Source: a virus
Virus record (IMG/VR): IMGVR_UViG_3300025930_000026
Location: 1-31,063 of that record
Direction: 5' to 3' (one strand)
Length of the DNA: 31,063 nt
Positions 7,694-14,398 of the stretch are shown here, piece by piece. The first letter of the stretch is position 1; each line of letters opens with the position of its first letter. The notes under the pieces are model-generated. The model was not told where the DNA came from, ran no database searches, and worked only from the letters and a program-made list of their open reading frames with translations. The position numbers and the translations under genes were made by a program.

Positions 7694-8116
7694 ATGGGCA
7701 TGTTCAATACCGCCAACCAGCATCAAGGCATCGTCGCGTGGTCGGCTGTCGCGACCAATCCTGCTCCCCCTGTCGACCTGCGCCACCACGTCGGTTTTTC
7801 CTTCACGTTCAACGTGAAGGCGGACATCTTGGTTGATGCGGTCTTCGAGTTCGCTGCTGCGCCGGCTGATCCAGCGAATCCATGCGTTCCGCTGCTGCCC
7901 CAGTACAAGGTTCAGGAAGTGCTGACCTGCGCGGCGTCGTGGGGTGCGGTGCCGGCGGGTGATACCTTCGTCACCATTCCGGCCGGCACGTTGGCGGGCT
8001 CGGTCTGTACGGCGACGCTGCCGTGCAAGCCGGACGCTTTCATTCAGGTGGAGCCGGCAAGCGGTGATACCGGCAAGATCGAGGTGGTGATCACGCTCTC
8101 CGGGCCGCGGACCTGA
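7694..8116 (+). CDS. Putative head decoration protein, copy 2
   Basis: 140 residues from the ATG at 7694, preceded by AAAGGAAG. It is a paralogue of the protein at 7230-7628, sharing DLRHHVGFSFTFN, DAVFEFAAAPA, VCTATLPCKPDAFI and a C-terminal LSGPR. Its four Cys (64, 79, 105, 111) line up with those of copy 1, which suggests conserved disulfides or metal sites. The pair probably arose by tandem duplication and has diverged well. As with copy 1, a role on the outer capsid surface is inferred from position and beta-rich character only. The two may build alternating or distinct decoration sites. Confidence 0.65.
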   Translation: MGMFNTANQHQGIVAWSAVATNPAPPVDLRHHVGFSFTFNVKADILVDAVFEFAAAPADPANPCVPLLPQYKVQEVLTCAASWGAVPAGDTFVTIPAGTLAGSVCTATLPCKPDAFIQVEPASGDTGKIEVVITLSGPRT

Positions 8117-8118
8117 CC

Positions 8119-8526
8119 ATGCGGGTTCAGGTCGGACGCAAGTTGCGAGTCGGCCCGGGTGACGAGGTCGTCATCCGCGGTCGTCTCCCTGCGTCTGGCA
8201 AGCTTGGTCGGCTGTTCGTGTTCGCATCCGAGAACGGCGCGGAGTTCAGCCCCTACGTGCCTCACGTTGCCGACGCGCTCGTCGTCAACGGGCGGCCAAC
8301 ATTCATGACTCCGTTGAGCCTTCGCATTGTCGGCCCGGAAGCAGCGCGATCGCTGTCGTTCGTTGCCGACATCGACGGCTTCGTTTGCGTCATGCAGGAG
8401 GTCGACGCCTTGGATGATCCGAAGGCGAAGATCAAAATGACGCGCAAGGTTAACCCGACGCTCGGTTGGGTCGGTTGGTTCCAGCGAAAGTGTGCAGCGT
8501 GGCAGACACCGAAACTCACGTCGTGA
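8119..8526 (+). CDS. Hypothetical beta-rich protein
   Basis: 135 residues, beginning two bases after the stop of decoration copy 2. The N-terminus MRVQVGRKLRVGPGDEVVIRG and following segments alternate hydrophobic and polar residues like a beta-sandwich. The C-terminus is basic with Trp residues (LGWVGWFQRKCAAWQ). I recognise no family. No clear ribosome site lies directly before the ATG, so coupling to the previous gene is likely. From position it could be another head-surface or head-completion protein. Confidence 0.6.
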   Translation: MRVQVGRKLRVGPGDEVVIRGRLPASGKLGRLFVFASENGAEFSPYVPHVADALVVNGRPTFMTPLSLRIVGPEAARSLSFVADIDGFVCVMQEVDALDDPKAKIKMTRKVNPTLGWVGWFQRKCAAWQTPKLTS

Positions 8527-8792
8527 TGCTGGTTGTCAGCGGCCAAGGTCACGACACCCAGTGGTTCGATTACGTCACCAACTATTTCGCCCAGCCGACT
8601 CGGGTCGAGTGGGACAAGGGCACGATGTTCGCCGTGCTGCCGTCCGACACGGCAGGGTTTTTGATGACGCGCAACTACGCGCGACTGATGACGGAAGCCG
8701 AGATCGAGGAGTACACTGCGCCGGCACAGAAGTCCGAGCCGAACGTTGAATCGTCCCGGGCCAAGGCCCACAAAAGAGGAGAGTCGTCATGA
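8499..8792 (+). CDS. Small hypothetical head-region protein
   Basis: 97 residues if started at the GTG at 8499, which follows GAAAG by about eight bases; the ATG at 8526 overlaps the previous stop as TGATG and would give 88 residues. The body GHDTQWFDYVTNYFAQPTRVEWDKG is followed by FAVLPSDTAGFLMTRNYARLM and a polar, basic C-terminus. No family is recognised and there are no Cys residues. It ends overlapping the ATG of the 31-residue peptide (ATGA at 8789-8792). Start choice is undecided; the coupling pattern used elsewhere favours 8526 while the weak site favours 8499. Confidence 0.55.
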   Translation: MADTETHVVMLVVSGQGHDTQWFDYVTNYFAQPTRVEWDKGTMFAVLPSDTAGFLMTRNYARLMTEAEIEEYTAPAQKSEPNVESSRAKAHKRGESS

Positions 8793-8884
8793 TCGTCGTG
8801 AGATGCTCCAGCGCCTGCGCGCCGAACACGGCCGTACCGCTGGCACCCCCGCCTTGCTTCCAGTGTCCGCCGGCGGCTCCTTGA
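8789..8884 (+). CDS. 31-residue Cys/Pro-rich micropeptide
   Basis: A very short gene, MIVVRCSSACAPNTAVPLAP followed by PPCFQCPPAAP. It has one of the best ribosome sites in the window, AGAGGAGAG at 8775-8783, and its ATG overlaps the preceding stop as ATGA. Four of 31 residues are Cys, one in a PPCFQCPP motif, and seven or more are Pro. A terminator-like hairpin follows 18 bases after the stop. The strong site and clean coupling argue for a real product rather than chance. It might be a structural or metal-binding peptide in the Cys-rich virion; no homologue is known to me. Confidence 0.5.
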   Translation: MIVVRCSSACAPNTAVPLAPPPCFQCPPAAP

Positions 8885-8902
8885 TCGCCGATTGACTAAC
8901 CG

Positions 8903-8940
8903 CCCGGAGGTCCGCCCGCGATCTCCGGGTTTCATCTTAG
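8903..8940 (+). terminator. Possible intrinsic terminator after the head-decoration genes
   Basis: CCCGGAGGT at 8903-8911 pairs with ATCTCCGGG at 8921-8929 (nine pairs with one G-U), with a nine-base loop, followed by TTTCATCTTAG. The U run is short and interrupted, so termination would be partial. It lies in the only gap (8885-8952) in this part of the cluster and would separate the capsid and decoration genes from the neck and tail genes, allowing higher expression of the former. Confidence 0.45.
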
Positions 8941-8952
8941 TGGAGCGCCGCC

Positions 8953-9651
8953 ATGATGCATTTCACGGTCGAGGACTACACCGCGGTTGACGCCACCTGT
9001 CAGAAATGCTGCTGCCAGAAACTCAACCTCAAGCCCGGCACGGTCACCAAGGTCTCGGTCGGCTACGCGTCGTGGGCGGTGCCGATCGGCCAGCTGCACT
9101 GCACGCCTCAGTTCCAGCTTGAGCTGATGGACACCTGTCCGGTGCCGGTCGGCAGCAATATGCCGCCGCAGGCGACCGCCGAGATCAAGTTCTCGACGCC
9201 GGTCAACGCGCTGCTCGAAAACACCCTCACTGCCATGATTACCGACCCGGAAGCGGTCGCGCTGACGTTCAAGCTGCTGGCGCTGTACGGGCCGAAGAAC
9301 GGCAAGCTCGATCTCAAGCCCGACGGCACGTTCTCGTACCTGCCGGTGAACGGCTTTTCGGGTCAGGAGCGGTTCTACGTCAGCGCCTCCGACGGATTCA
9401 ACGACGTCGTCTTCGAGGTGATGATCGCGGTCGGCATCGACCCCGCCACCATGGCGGCGACGCCGCACGTCAGCGTCGGCCCGGCGACCGTCGACAGCCG
9501 ATACTTCAACGTCAGCTTCCCGGTGATCGTCACGCCGGCAGCCAACGAGTGCGAGGTCTGGCGGCTTACGGTTTTGCAGACCGCGATGGACTGTGCCTGT
9601 ACCTGCTTCACGCGCTCCGACTGTTTCGATATCGGCATCGTCAAATGCTAG
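8953..9651 (+). CDS. Cys-rich protein with cadherin-like Ig domain
   Basis: 232 residues. Residues about 70-160 match bacterial cadherin-like/VCBS-type Ig domains: PPQAT, LLENTLTAMITDPE, ALYGPKNGKLDLKPDGTFSY and GFSGQERFYVSASDG. Such domains occur in surface-exposed adhesive proteins and in phage head or tail decorations. Flanking regions carry 12 Cys, clustered at CQKCCCQ (16-22) and in the last 30 residues (MDCACTCF, SDCF), ending VKC. GGAG at 8942-8945 serves the start. Placed between the capsid and connector genes, it may be a head-surface fibre or decoration protein that binds cells or surfaces. Domain call is good, location in the virion is inference. Confidence 0.72.
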   Translation: MMHFTVEDYTAVDATCQKCCCQKLNLKPGTVTKVSVGYASWAVPIGQLHCTPQFQLELMDTCPVPVGSNMPPQATAEIKFSTPVNALLENTLTAMITDPEAVALTFKLLALYGPKNGKLDLKPDGTFSYLPVNGFSGQERFYVSASDGFNDVVFEVMIAVGIDPATMAATPHVSVGPATVDSRYFNVSFPVIVTPAANECEVWRLTVLQTAMDCACTCFTRSDCFDIGIVKC

Positions 9652-10349
9652 GCACGATTCCCAATCGACCGCTCAACGAACCGCCGTTTCCGATCGGCGA
9701 GGAGACGGCGCTCGACTGGGAAGCCCGACTGGGCATCGAGTTCATGCGCTCGCACGCCAAGATCGACGACGTGCAGTCGGTGATGGACGAGCAGCTGCGG
9801 CTCTATCGATCGGCGGCGATGGAGTCGGCCGAGCACTACACCGGGCTGCTGCTGAGCCGCCAGAAGACGGTGGAGGAGGCGGCGGAAGGACCGGCGCGAA
9901 GCCGGCCGGGCAAGCCGTTCTACACCCATGTGCTGCAATACCCGGTCGCCGACGGTTACGTGTACCTCTACGGCGGCACGCACATCGTCGACAACGCTAC
10001 CATCCGAGTGCCGCCCGGCACGCGCAGGGTCAAGATCCCGATCCGCAAGGACATCATCGACCTGACCAACTGCTGCGATCCGTGCGCGAAGCCGTGGATG
10101 TACAATGGCGGCATGCTGCTGTCGTATCGGGCCGGCTACAAGTCGGCCGCCGACGTGCCGCCGTCGGTCATTCTTGGAATGTTGCAGTTCATTACGTGGT
10201 GCATCGAGCATCCGGGTGACGAGCTGCTCACCCAGCGCAATCGGGTGGAGACCCGCGCCGGCCTCGCCGGCTTGCAGGGCTCCAACAACATCGCGATGAT
10301 CTCCGGGGCGTTGGAAACGTGGCGGGTCGTCGACCCGGAGGCGTTCTGA
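9645..10349 (+). CDS. Probable head-tail connector protein
   Basis: 234 residues from the ATG at 9645, overlapping the previous gene by seven bases. It has the helical layout of connector proteins that bind below the portal: EARLGIEFMRSHAKIDDVQS, LRLYRSAAMESAEHYTGLLL near the N-terminus, a beta middle region (YVYLYGGTHIVDNATIRVPP), and a C-terminal helical stretch ILGMLQFITWCIEHPGD with the ending GSNNIAMISGALETWRVVDP, as in gp6-like connectors where the last segment reads SGALxLW. Cys are clustered at NCCDPC. Its place after the capsid genes and before the adaptor fits. Family call moderate, from pattern recall. Confidence 0.65.
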   Translation: MLGTIPNRPLNEPPFPIGEETALDWEARLGIEFMRSHAKIDDVQSVMDEQLRLYRSAAMESAEHYTGLLLSRQKTVEEAAEGPARSRPGKPFYTHVLQYPVADGYVYLYGGTHIVDNATIRVPPGTRRVKIPIRKDIIDLTNCCDPCAKPWMYNGGMLLSYRAGYKSAADVPPSVILGMLQFITWCIEHPGDELLTQRNRVETRAGLAGLQGSNNIAMISGALETWRVVDPEAF

Positions 10350-10774
10350 TGAAGGATCCCGGCAGTCCAAAAATTCACGAGCTGGTCCACCGTGTGGCGC
10401 TGTGCTCGCAGAAGGATGTCGTGGTCAACTCCTCGACCATGGAGCTGCGCAGGACTGGTGTGGTCTGGGCTTGGGCGCGGATCAAGTCGCACTACGGTTT
10501 GCCGATGTTCACCGGTCAGCTCGGCTACGCGATCATGGACCCGGTCACCAAGGCGACGCACGCCATCACGGTGCGCGATGGTTTGGTCGAGTTCAGCGAC
10601 ACCGCCTACGTTTACGAGGAGCCGCGCAAGTCGCAGCCGCGCTGGTACAAGATCCTCGGCTATTCCGAGGTCAAGGGGTTCACTGTTCTGGTGGCGCGCT
10701 TGGTCGAGAAGTCGGACTACGCGATCCCGCCGCAGAACAGTCTCACGCCGCAGCAATCGCCGGTTACGCTATGA
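10349..10774 (+). CDS. Probable head-tail adaptor/head closure protein
   Basis: 141 residues, ATG overlapping the previous TGA by one base. The pattern IHELVHRVALCSQKDVVVNS followed by RTGVVWAWARIKS matches small beta-barrel head-closure proteins (SPP1 gp16-like), which have a VAL/VTIQ strand and a WAxI motif. These rings join connector to tail and help hold DNA in. The C-terminal part SQPRWYKILGYSEVKGFTVLVARLVEK continues the barrel. Next in line is a gp10-like protein, which is the usual neighbour. I am fairly sure of a neck role, less of the exact family. Confidence 0.62.
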   Translation: MKDPGSPKIHELVHRVALCSQKDVVVNSSTMELRRTGVVWAWARIKSHYGLPMFTGQLGYAIMDPVTKATHAITVRDGLVEFSDTAYVYEEPRKSQPRWYKILGYSEVKGFTVLVARLVEKSDYAIPPQNSLTPQQSPVTL

Positions 10775-10848
10775 GCACCCGACAGGCGGTCATCGCCGGT
10801 CTCGTTCTTGCTGCTGTCTGCATCATCATAGTGGTCGTGTTTAACTGA
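10771..10848 (+). CDS. 25-residue single-span membrane peptide
   Basis: MSTRQAVIAGLVLAAVCIII followed by VVVFN. Its ATG overlaps the adaptor stop (ATGA at 10771-10774) and its TGA overlaps the ATG of the next gene by one base (TGATG at 10846-10850), so it fills exactly the space between two neck genes. Nearly all residues from 6 to 24 are hydrophobic, enough for one membrane pass, with a single Arg at the N-terminal side. The exact fit between neighbours argues for a real gene. Function unknown; tiny membrane peptides in phages may affect lysis, superinfection or assembly at the membrane. Confidence 0.55.
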   Translation: MSTRQAVIAGLVLAAVCIIIVVVFN

Positions 10849-11231
10849 TGGCTGGATTCGAAATCGAGTTCTCGCCGTGGGGTCGCTTCCGTGCTCGCCA
10901 GAAGCCGGGGGCGATCGAAGGTTGGCTGCACTCGATCGGCAAGGCGGGTGTCGAAGCGTTTCGCGGTGGCATGGGCAAATATCCGGGACCGTCTGCTCCG
11001 GGGGCGTGGCCGAACAGCCGGACCGGGAATCTGAGGGGCTCGATCAATTACGAGGTTGGCGGCGGCGGCTCGTTTCACGCTACTGTGACCATCGGCACCG
11101 ACATGCCGTACTCAGGTTTCCTGCGGCATGGCACCAGCAAGATGGCGCGGCGCAAGATGAGCGACAACGCGCTGCAAGAGGGCATGAGAGCGGGCCGGCT
11201 AGGGCGCTGGGTCGAGTGGACAAAAGGTTAA
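10848..11231 (+). CDS. HK97 gp10-like neck/tail completion protein
   Basis: 127 residues. Signs of the family: an N-terminal amphipathic helix (GWLHSIGKAGVEAFR), then PNSRTGNLRGSINYEV, VTIGTDMPYSGFLRHGTSKMARRKM, corresponding to the S/TGxLRxSI and VGT-xPYAxFLExGT motifs of gp10-like proteins. These bind at the head-tail interface or complete the tail top. A one-base overlap with the preceding peptide starts it. It has no Cys. Confidence in the family is good from the two linked motifs. Confidence 0.75.
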   Translation: MAGFEIEFSPWGRFRARQKPGAIEGWLHSIGKAGVEAFRGGMGKYPGPSAPGAWPNSRTGNLRGSINYEVGGGGSFHATVTIGTDMPYSGFLRHGTSKMARRKMSDNALQEGMRAGRLGRWVEWTKG

Positions 11232-11246
11232 CCAGAGGAAACGGCA

Positions 11247-11459
11247 ATGTCTGACGAGAGCAACGAAGCCACGAAGGAAGAAGGCACGGCGCCAACGCAG
11301 AAGGAGCAGATCGCCAGCGCAGGTAAGGCACTCGCTGGTCAGGGGTTCAGCAAGGAGCAGATCGCCAAGCAGCTGAGTTCGAAGTTTCAGGTGACGGTCG
11401 ACGAAGCGACTGCTGCGCTCGCTGACAACGACGACGAGCCGAAAAAAGACGACGCTTGA
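11247..11459 (+). CDS. Small acidic hypothetical protein
   Basis: 70 residues with a clear AGAGGAAACGG before the ATG. It is highly charged: an acidic Glu/Thr-rich N-terminus, a central helical part ASAGKALAGQGFSKEQIAKQ then LSSKFQVTVDEATAALA that resembles a small three-helix domain, and an acidic end DNDDEPKKDDA. No family is recognised. It lies between two neck genes and may be a non-structural assembly helper. It contains no Cys. Confidence 0.6.
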   Translation: MSDESNEATKEEGTAPTQKEQIASAGKALAGQGFSKEQIAKQLSSKFQVTVDEATAALADNDDEPKKDDA

Positions 11460-11461
11460 TC

Positions 11462-12025
11462 ATGGATGCGGTCGTAGCACCGGCCAAGCAACGTTTCTTG
11501 CCGGCGCTCGCCGAACAGATCGCGCTGTGGTTTCCTGAATTGAATGGCCGCGCGCTCGCGGTCTCCGAGGTGTCGATCACCAAGGAGAACGTGCCGACGC
11601 TGCCGCTGGCGATGGTGGCGTTCATTCGCTCGACCGCGAACCCGCCGTCGCACAGCAATGCCGAGATGTTCGAAGTCGTTGACACCTTCATCGTCGACTT
11701 CTGGCTGGAGCCGGCGCGCTACAAGAAGGCCAACGGCACCGAGACGCCGTTCTGGAGCTACTACGATTACGAGGCCATTCGCGATACGCTGCTGTCCAAC
11801 ATGGTGCGTTGGGAGACGCCGGGCGGCGAGCGGCTTGCTTATCGTGGCCTGACGATTGAAGCCGAGCCACTGGCCGTGACGCTGACGTTCACGTTCATGG
11901 CGACGTTCCGCTGGTGTCCGAACAAAAAGGAATTCGGCGAACCGTTCACCATCGGCTTCAACCTGTGCACGGATCCGGGCTGCGTGCCGGATCCGTGCCC
12001 GGAGCCAGTCGACCCATGCCAGTGA
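11462..12025 (+). CDS. Probable tail terminator/completion protein with Cys-Pro tail
   Basis: 187 residues from the ATG at 11462; a TTG at 11456 is an alternative and no clear ribosome site is seen. An N-terminal helix (FLPALAEQIALWFPEL) is followed by strands: LPLAMVAFIRSTA, EVVDTFIVDFWLEP, LTIEAEPLAVTLTFTFMATFRW. That alpha-beta layout and the place just before the sheath fit tail terminator proteins, which cap the tube and join it to the neck. The last 21 residues hold five Cys in a Pro-rich tail (GCVPDPCPEPVDPCQ), an uncommon addition. The functional call rests on position and fold-like pattern. Confidence 0.52.
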   Translation: MDAVVAPAKQRFLPALAEQIALWFPELNGRALAVSEVSITKENVPTLPLAMVAFIRSTANPPSHSNAEMFEVVDTFIVDFWLEPARYKKANGTETPFWSYYDYEAIRDTLLSNMVRWETPGGERLAYRGLTIEAEPLAVTLTFTFMATFRWCPNKKEFGEPFTIGFNLCTDPGCVPDPCPEPVDPCQ

Positions 12026-12063
12026 CTTCTCGCTTCTCAACCCCGACGAACAGGAGGGCGCCC

Positions 12064-12285
12064 ATGCCCGTCATCTACGTAAAAACGAAGCCCGGTCGCC
12101 GGGCATTCTTCGAAGGCAAGATCATCCCGGAGGACAAGTTCGTTCCGGTGACCGAGAATTCGTACACTCGTCGCCTGATTGATCACTGGGAGGATCTCGA
12201 AGAGCAGGGCGGCAAGAAGGAGAAGACCAAGGCCAAGATCGTCGCGGCGCATGCCGCACCCAGCTACGCCAAGAAAGACAACTAA
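12064..12285 (+). CDS. DUF2635-like small protein before the sheath
   Basis: 73 residues starting MPVIYVKTKPGRRAFFEGKI, with AGGAGGG at 12052-12058 ahead of the ATG. It matches the DUF2635 pattern (VKPxxGxxVRxP...LPxxGxxVxxxxYWxRRLxDGD): here IPEDKFVPVTENSYTRRLID follows. In Mu and many relatives this gene (gp38) stands directly before the tail sheath gene, as it does here. Its function is not established. The C-terminus is Lys-rich and likely disordered. An upstream ATG at 12016 in frame lacks a good ribosome site. Confidence 0.72.
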   Translation: MPVIYVKTKPGRRAFFEGKIIPEDKFVPVTENSYTRRLIDHWEDLEEQGGKKEKTKAKIVAAHAAPSYAKKDN

Positions 12286-12323
12286 ACCTCAAACACGCCG
12301 ACCCGGCGAAAAGGAGCGACCCC

Positions 12324-13841
12324 ATGTCAATCGACAGCCTGCGGTCCGGCGCGATCCGCATCTGCTTCGACCCTTCCCTCAACGCCTACAAGAGCAAGTG
12401 CCGCATCCTGATCGAAGGTCAGATGCTCGAAACCGGCACTGCGGTCAGTGGAGAGCTGATCAAGATCCCGTCGCTGCGCGACGTCGACGTTCTGTTCGGC
12501 GAAGGCAGCATCATCGCCGAAGGCCTCAAGACGGCGTTTCTGTGCTGCCCCAACAACGCGATGGAGTTCTTTGCTCTGCCGTGGAAGGACGCCGATGTCG
12601 GCGCTGATCAGGCTGCGGCCTACACGCTGACCTTCACCGGGCCGGCGATGAGCGATGGTCGTGTCGACCTGTTCATGGTCGACGGGCGCTACAACACCTC
12701 GACGCGCGTGCATGAGGGCGACACGGCGGACGAGATTGCGACCAACGTGGCGACGGCGCTCAATGCCGAGCCGGGCCTGCCCTACGATGCCGTGGCAGCT
12801 GCCGGCGTCATCACATTGACGGCGAAGAACAAGGGCACCGTCGGCAACGCCATGAACGTCATCTACAACTGGCATGAGCGCCGCGACTACGCTCCGGCTG
12901 GTGTCGAGATGGCGTTCGCGCAGACGGCGCAAGGCACCACCATCGCTTTCGCGGTGCCGAACTACGACGCCATCCTTGGTGAGTGCTGCTACTGCTGCAT
13001 CGGCATGCTGTACGCCAACGACGACTGGCAGGATGCGATGATCGCGTACATTGCCAGCGCGTGGTCGTGCGACAAGCCGCAGTGCTTCGGCCACGGCTAC
13101 ACCTACAACTACGGCACGTTCGGCCAGATCCTCGCTTCCGACACCAACTCGGCCGAGGTCTCCCGCATCGCGCATTGCTACTCCGACCCGATCGTCGGCT
13201 GGATGAAGGCGGCGGCGTACGCGGCGCACAGCTGCTGCGTCACCATCGACCACCCGGAGATGTCGGTGCAGGGGCCGAACTTCGGCGTGCTTGCTTGCCT
13301 GCGTCAGCCTGAAGCCTGCTTCCAGTGCTTCACGTTCGACGAGCAGCAGCTGCTGCAAGCCACCGGCTTTGTCGTCACCGTTCCGCTTCAGGGCGGCACC
13401 GGCGGCCTCACCCAGCCGATGGTCGTCAACGACTCCACCAACAATCGCTACGACGAGAACGGTCGCCTCAACGCGACGTGGTGGAACGTCAACAGCCGGC
13501 GCCTCGCGGCGGCGACTGCCGATCAGGCTGCGATCGCGCTCGGTCAGGTCGTCGGCCTCGGCCTGTTCACCAAGAACACGACGGTCCCGGCCGGCGTGCG
13601 TGGCACCAACCCGCGCATGATCCTCGGCCAGTTCCGCGCGTGGGCGAAGTCTCAGGTCGGCTATCTGTTCTCGGAATTCGAGAACATCGATAACGACATC
13701 GTTCTCAAGACCGACTTCGAGGTCGCTCCAAAGTGTCAGGGTATCCCGGGCAAGTTGTGGATCGACTTCACCTACCGCCCGCCGGTCCGCATCTCGACCA
13801 TCATCATCAACGCGAAACCTGCGATGCTCAGCAACTGCTGA
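12324..13841 (+). CDS. Tail sheath protein, Mu gpL-like, Cys-rich
   Basis: 505 residues. The sheath surrounds the tube and contracts at infection. Evidence for the family: an N-terminal RILIEGQMLETGTAVSGELI segment and FGEGSIIAEGL as in Mu-like sheaths, a middle domain with TLTFTGPAMSDGRVDLFM and a TADEIATNVATALNA repeat, and the C-terminal VGYLFSEFENIDNDIVLKTD followed by LWIDFTYRPPVRISTI, which forms the conserved core strands. AAAAGGAG precedes the ATG. It has 18 Cys, with a striking CCYCC at 221-225, and its last residue is Cys (SNC). This is unlike typical Mu-type sheaths. Confidence 0.9.
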   Translation: MSIDSLRSGAIRICFDPSLNAYKSKCRILIEGQMLETGTAVSGELIKIPSLRDVDVLFGEGSIIAEGLKTAFLCCPNNAMEFFALPWKDADVGADQAAAYTLTFTGPAMSDGRVDLFMVDGRYNTSTRVHEGDTADEIATNVATALNAEPGLPYDAVAAAGVITLTAKNKGTVGNAMNVIYNWHERRDYAPAGVEMAFAQTAQGTTIAFAVPNYDAILGECCYCCIGMLYANDDWQDAMIAYIASAWSCDKPQCFGHGYTYNYGTFGQILASDTNSAEVSRIAHCYSDPIVGWMKAAAYAAHSCCVTIDHPEMSVQGPNFGVLACLRQPEACFQCFTFDEQQLLQATGFVVTVPLQGGTGGLTQPMVVNDSTNNRYDENGRLNATWWNVNSRRLAAATADQAAIALGQVVGLGLFTKNTTVPAGVRGTNPRMILGQFRAWAKSQVGYLFSEFENIDNDIVLKTDFEVAPKCQGIPGKLWIDFTYRPPVRISTIIINAKPAMLSNC

Positions 13842-13871
13842 CCTGATCGCACGACAGAAAGGAGCTAACCC

Positions 13872-14318
13872 ATGACTTGCGAAAATCAGGTCGGCGTGAA
13901 GAACATCCTCATGACGTTCCTCGACTGCGACACCGGCGCGATTTACGGGCCGATTTCGCACAAGCTGTCGAGCGAGGATCTCCCGACGTGGCGGCTGTGC
14001 GCCTACAACAACGACCCGCTGCCGCAAGGCTACGTGAAGCGGCAGCCGACCAACCCGGAGGTGGAGATCAAGGTCATCCGTGACCTGAGAATTCCGCTCG
14101 CGATGTATCAGGGCTGTAGCGACGTTGCGCTACAGGTCGAGTACTTCAATGGGCTGGTCTACTCCGCCGCGAAGGGCACTGGAACAGGTGACGAGAAGTC
14201 CGACACCCACGAGGTGACGCTCACGATCTCGTTCAAGGAGATCGACGAGCTGCTGCCCGCGGGCACGCTCGAATCCACCGAGCAAGTCGTTCAGCCGACC
14301 TTCGCAACAGCGGCGTAG
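13872..14318 (+). CDS. Tail tube protein, Mu gpM-like
   Basis: 148 residues with AGAAAGGAG just before the ATG. It lies directly after the sheath, the fixed place of the inner tube gene in Mu-like tails. The middle NPEVEIKVIRDLRIPLAMYQGCSDVALQVEYFNGLVYS and the late HEVTLTISFKEIDEL are strand-rich, as in tube proteins that form a hexameric beta-barrel. Four Cys are present. The family call is from position plus beta character, since the sequence itself is divergent. Confidence 0.75.
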   Translation: MTCENQVGVKNILMTFLDCDTGAIYGPISHKLSSEDLPTWRLCAYNNDPLPQGYVKRQPTNPEVEIKVIRDLRIPLAMYQGCSDVALQVEYFNGLVYSAAKGTGTGDEKSDTHEVTLTISFKEIDELLPAGTLESTEQVVQPTFATAA

Positions 14319-14342
14319 CAAACGGACGACAGGCGACCGAGA

Positions 14343-14368
14343 CGGAAGCAGGATAACATCCTCTTCCG
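14343..14368 (+). promoter_or_regulatory. Strong hairpin between tube and tail chaperone genes
   Basis: CGGAAG (14343-14348), a bulged C, and AGGAT (14350-14354) pair with ATCCT (14358-14362) and CTTCCG (14363-14368) around an AAC loop: eleven pairs and one bulge. No U run follows. It lies in an 80-base gap, the second longest non-coding stretch here. The AGGAT of the arm recurs at 14388-14392 inside the ribosome site AAGGAT of the next gene, so the ATCCT arm could pair with either copy. It may lower expression of the chaperone relative to the tube. Confidence 0.62.
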
Positions 14369-14398
14369 CTCGTGTTGCGCGTCAGCAAGGATCAACTC

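Noticed and set aside
12296-12308. CGCCG-ACC-CGGCG hairpin before the sheath gene
   Set aside because: Five pairs with a three-base loop, common by chance at this GC, and no U run.
12327-14027. 566-codon minus-strand open frame
   Set aside because: Mirror of the sheath and tube genes, which have clear family motifs and ribosome sites on the plus strand.
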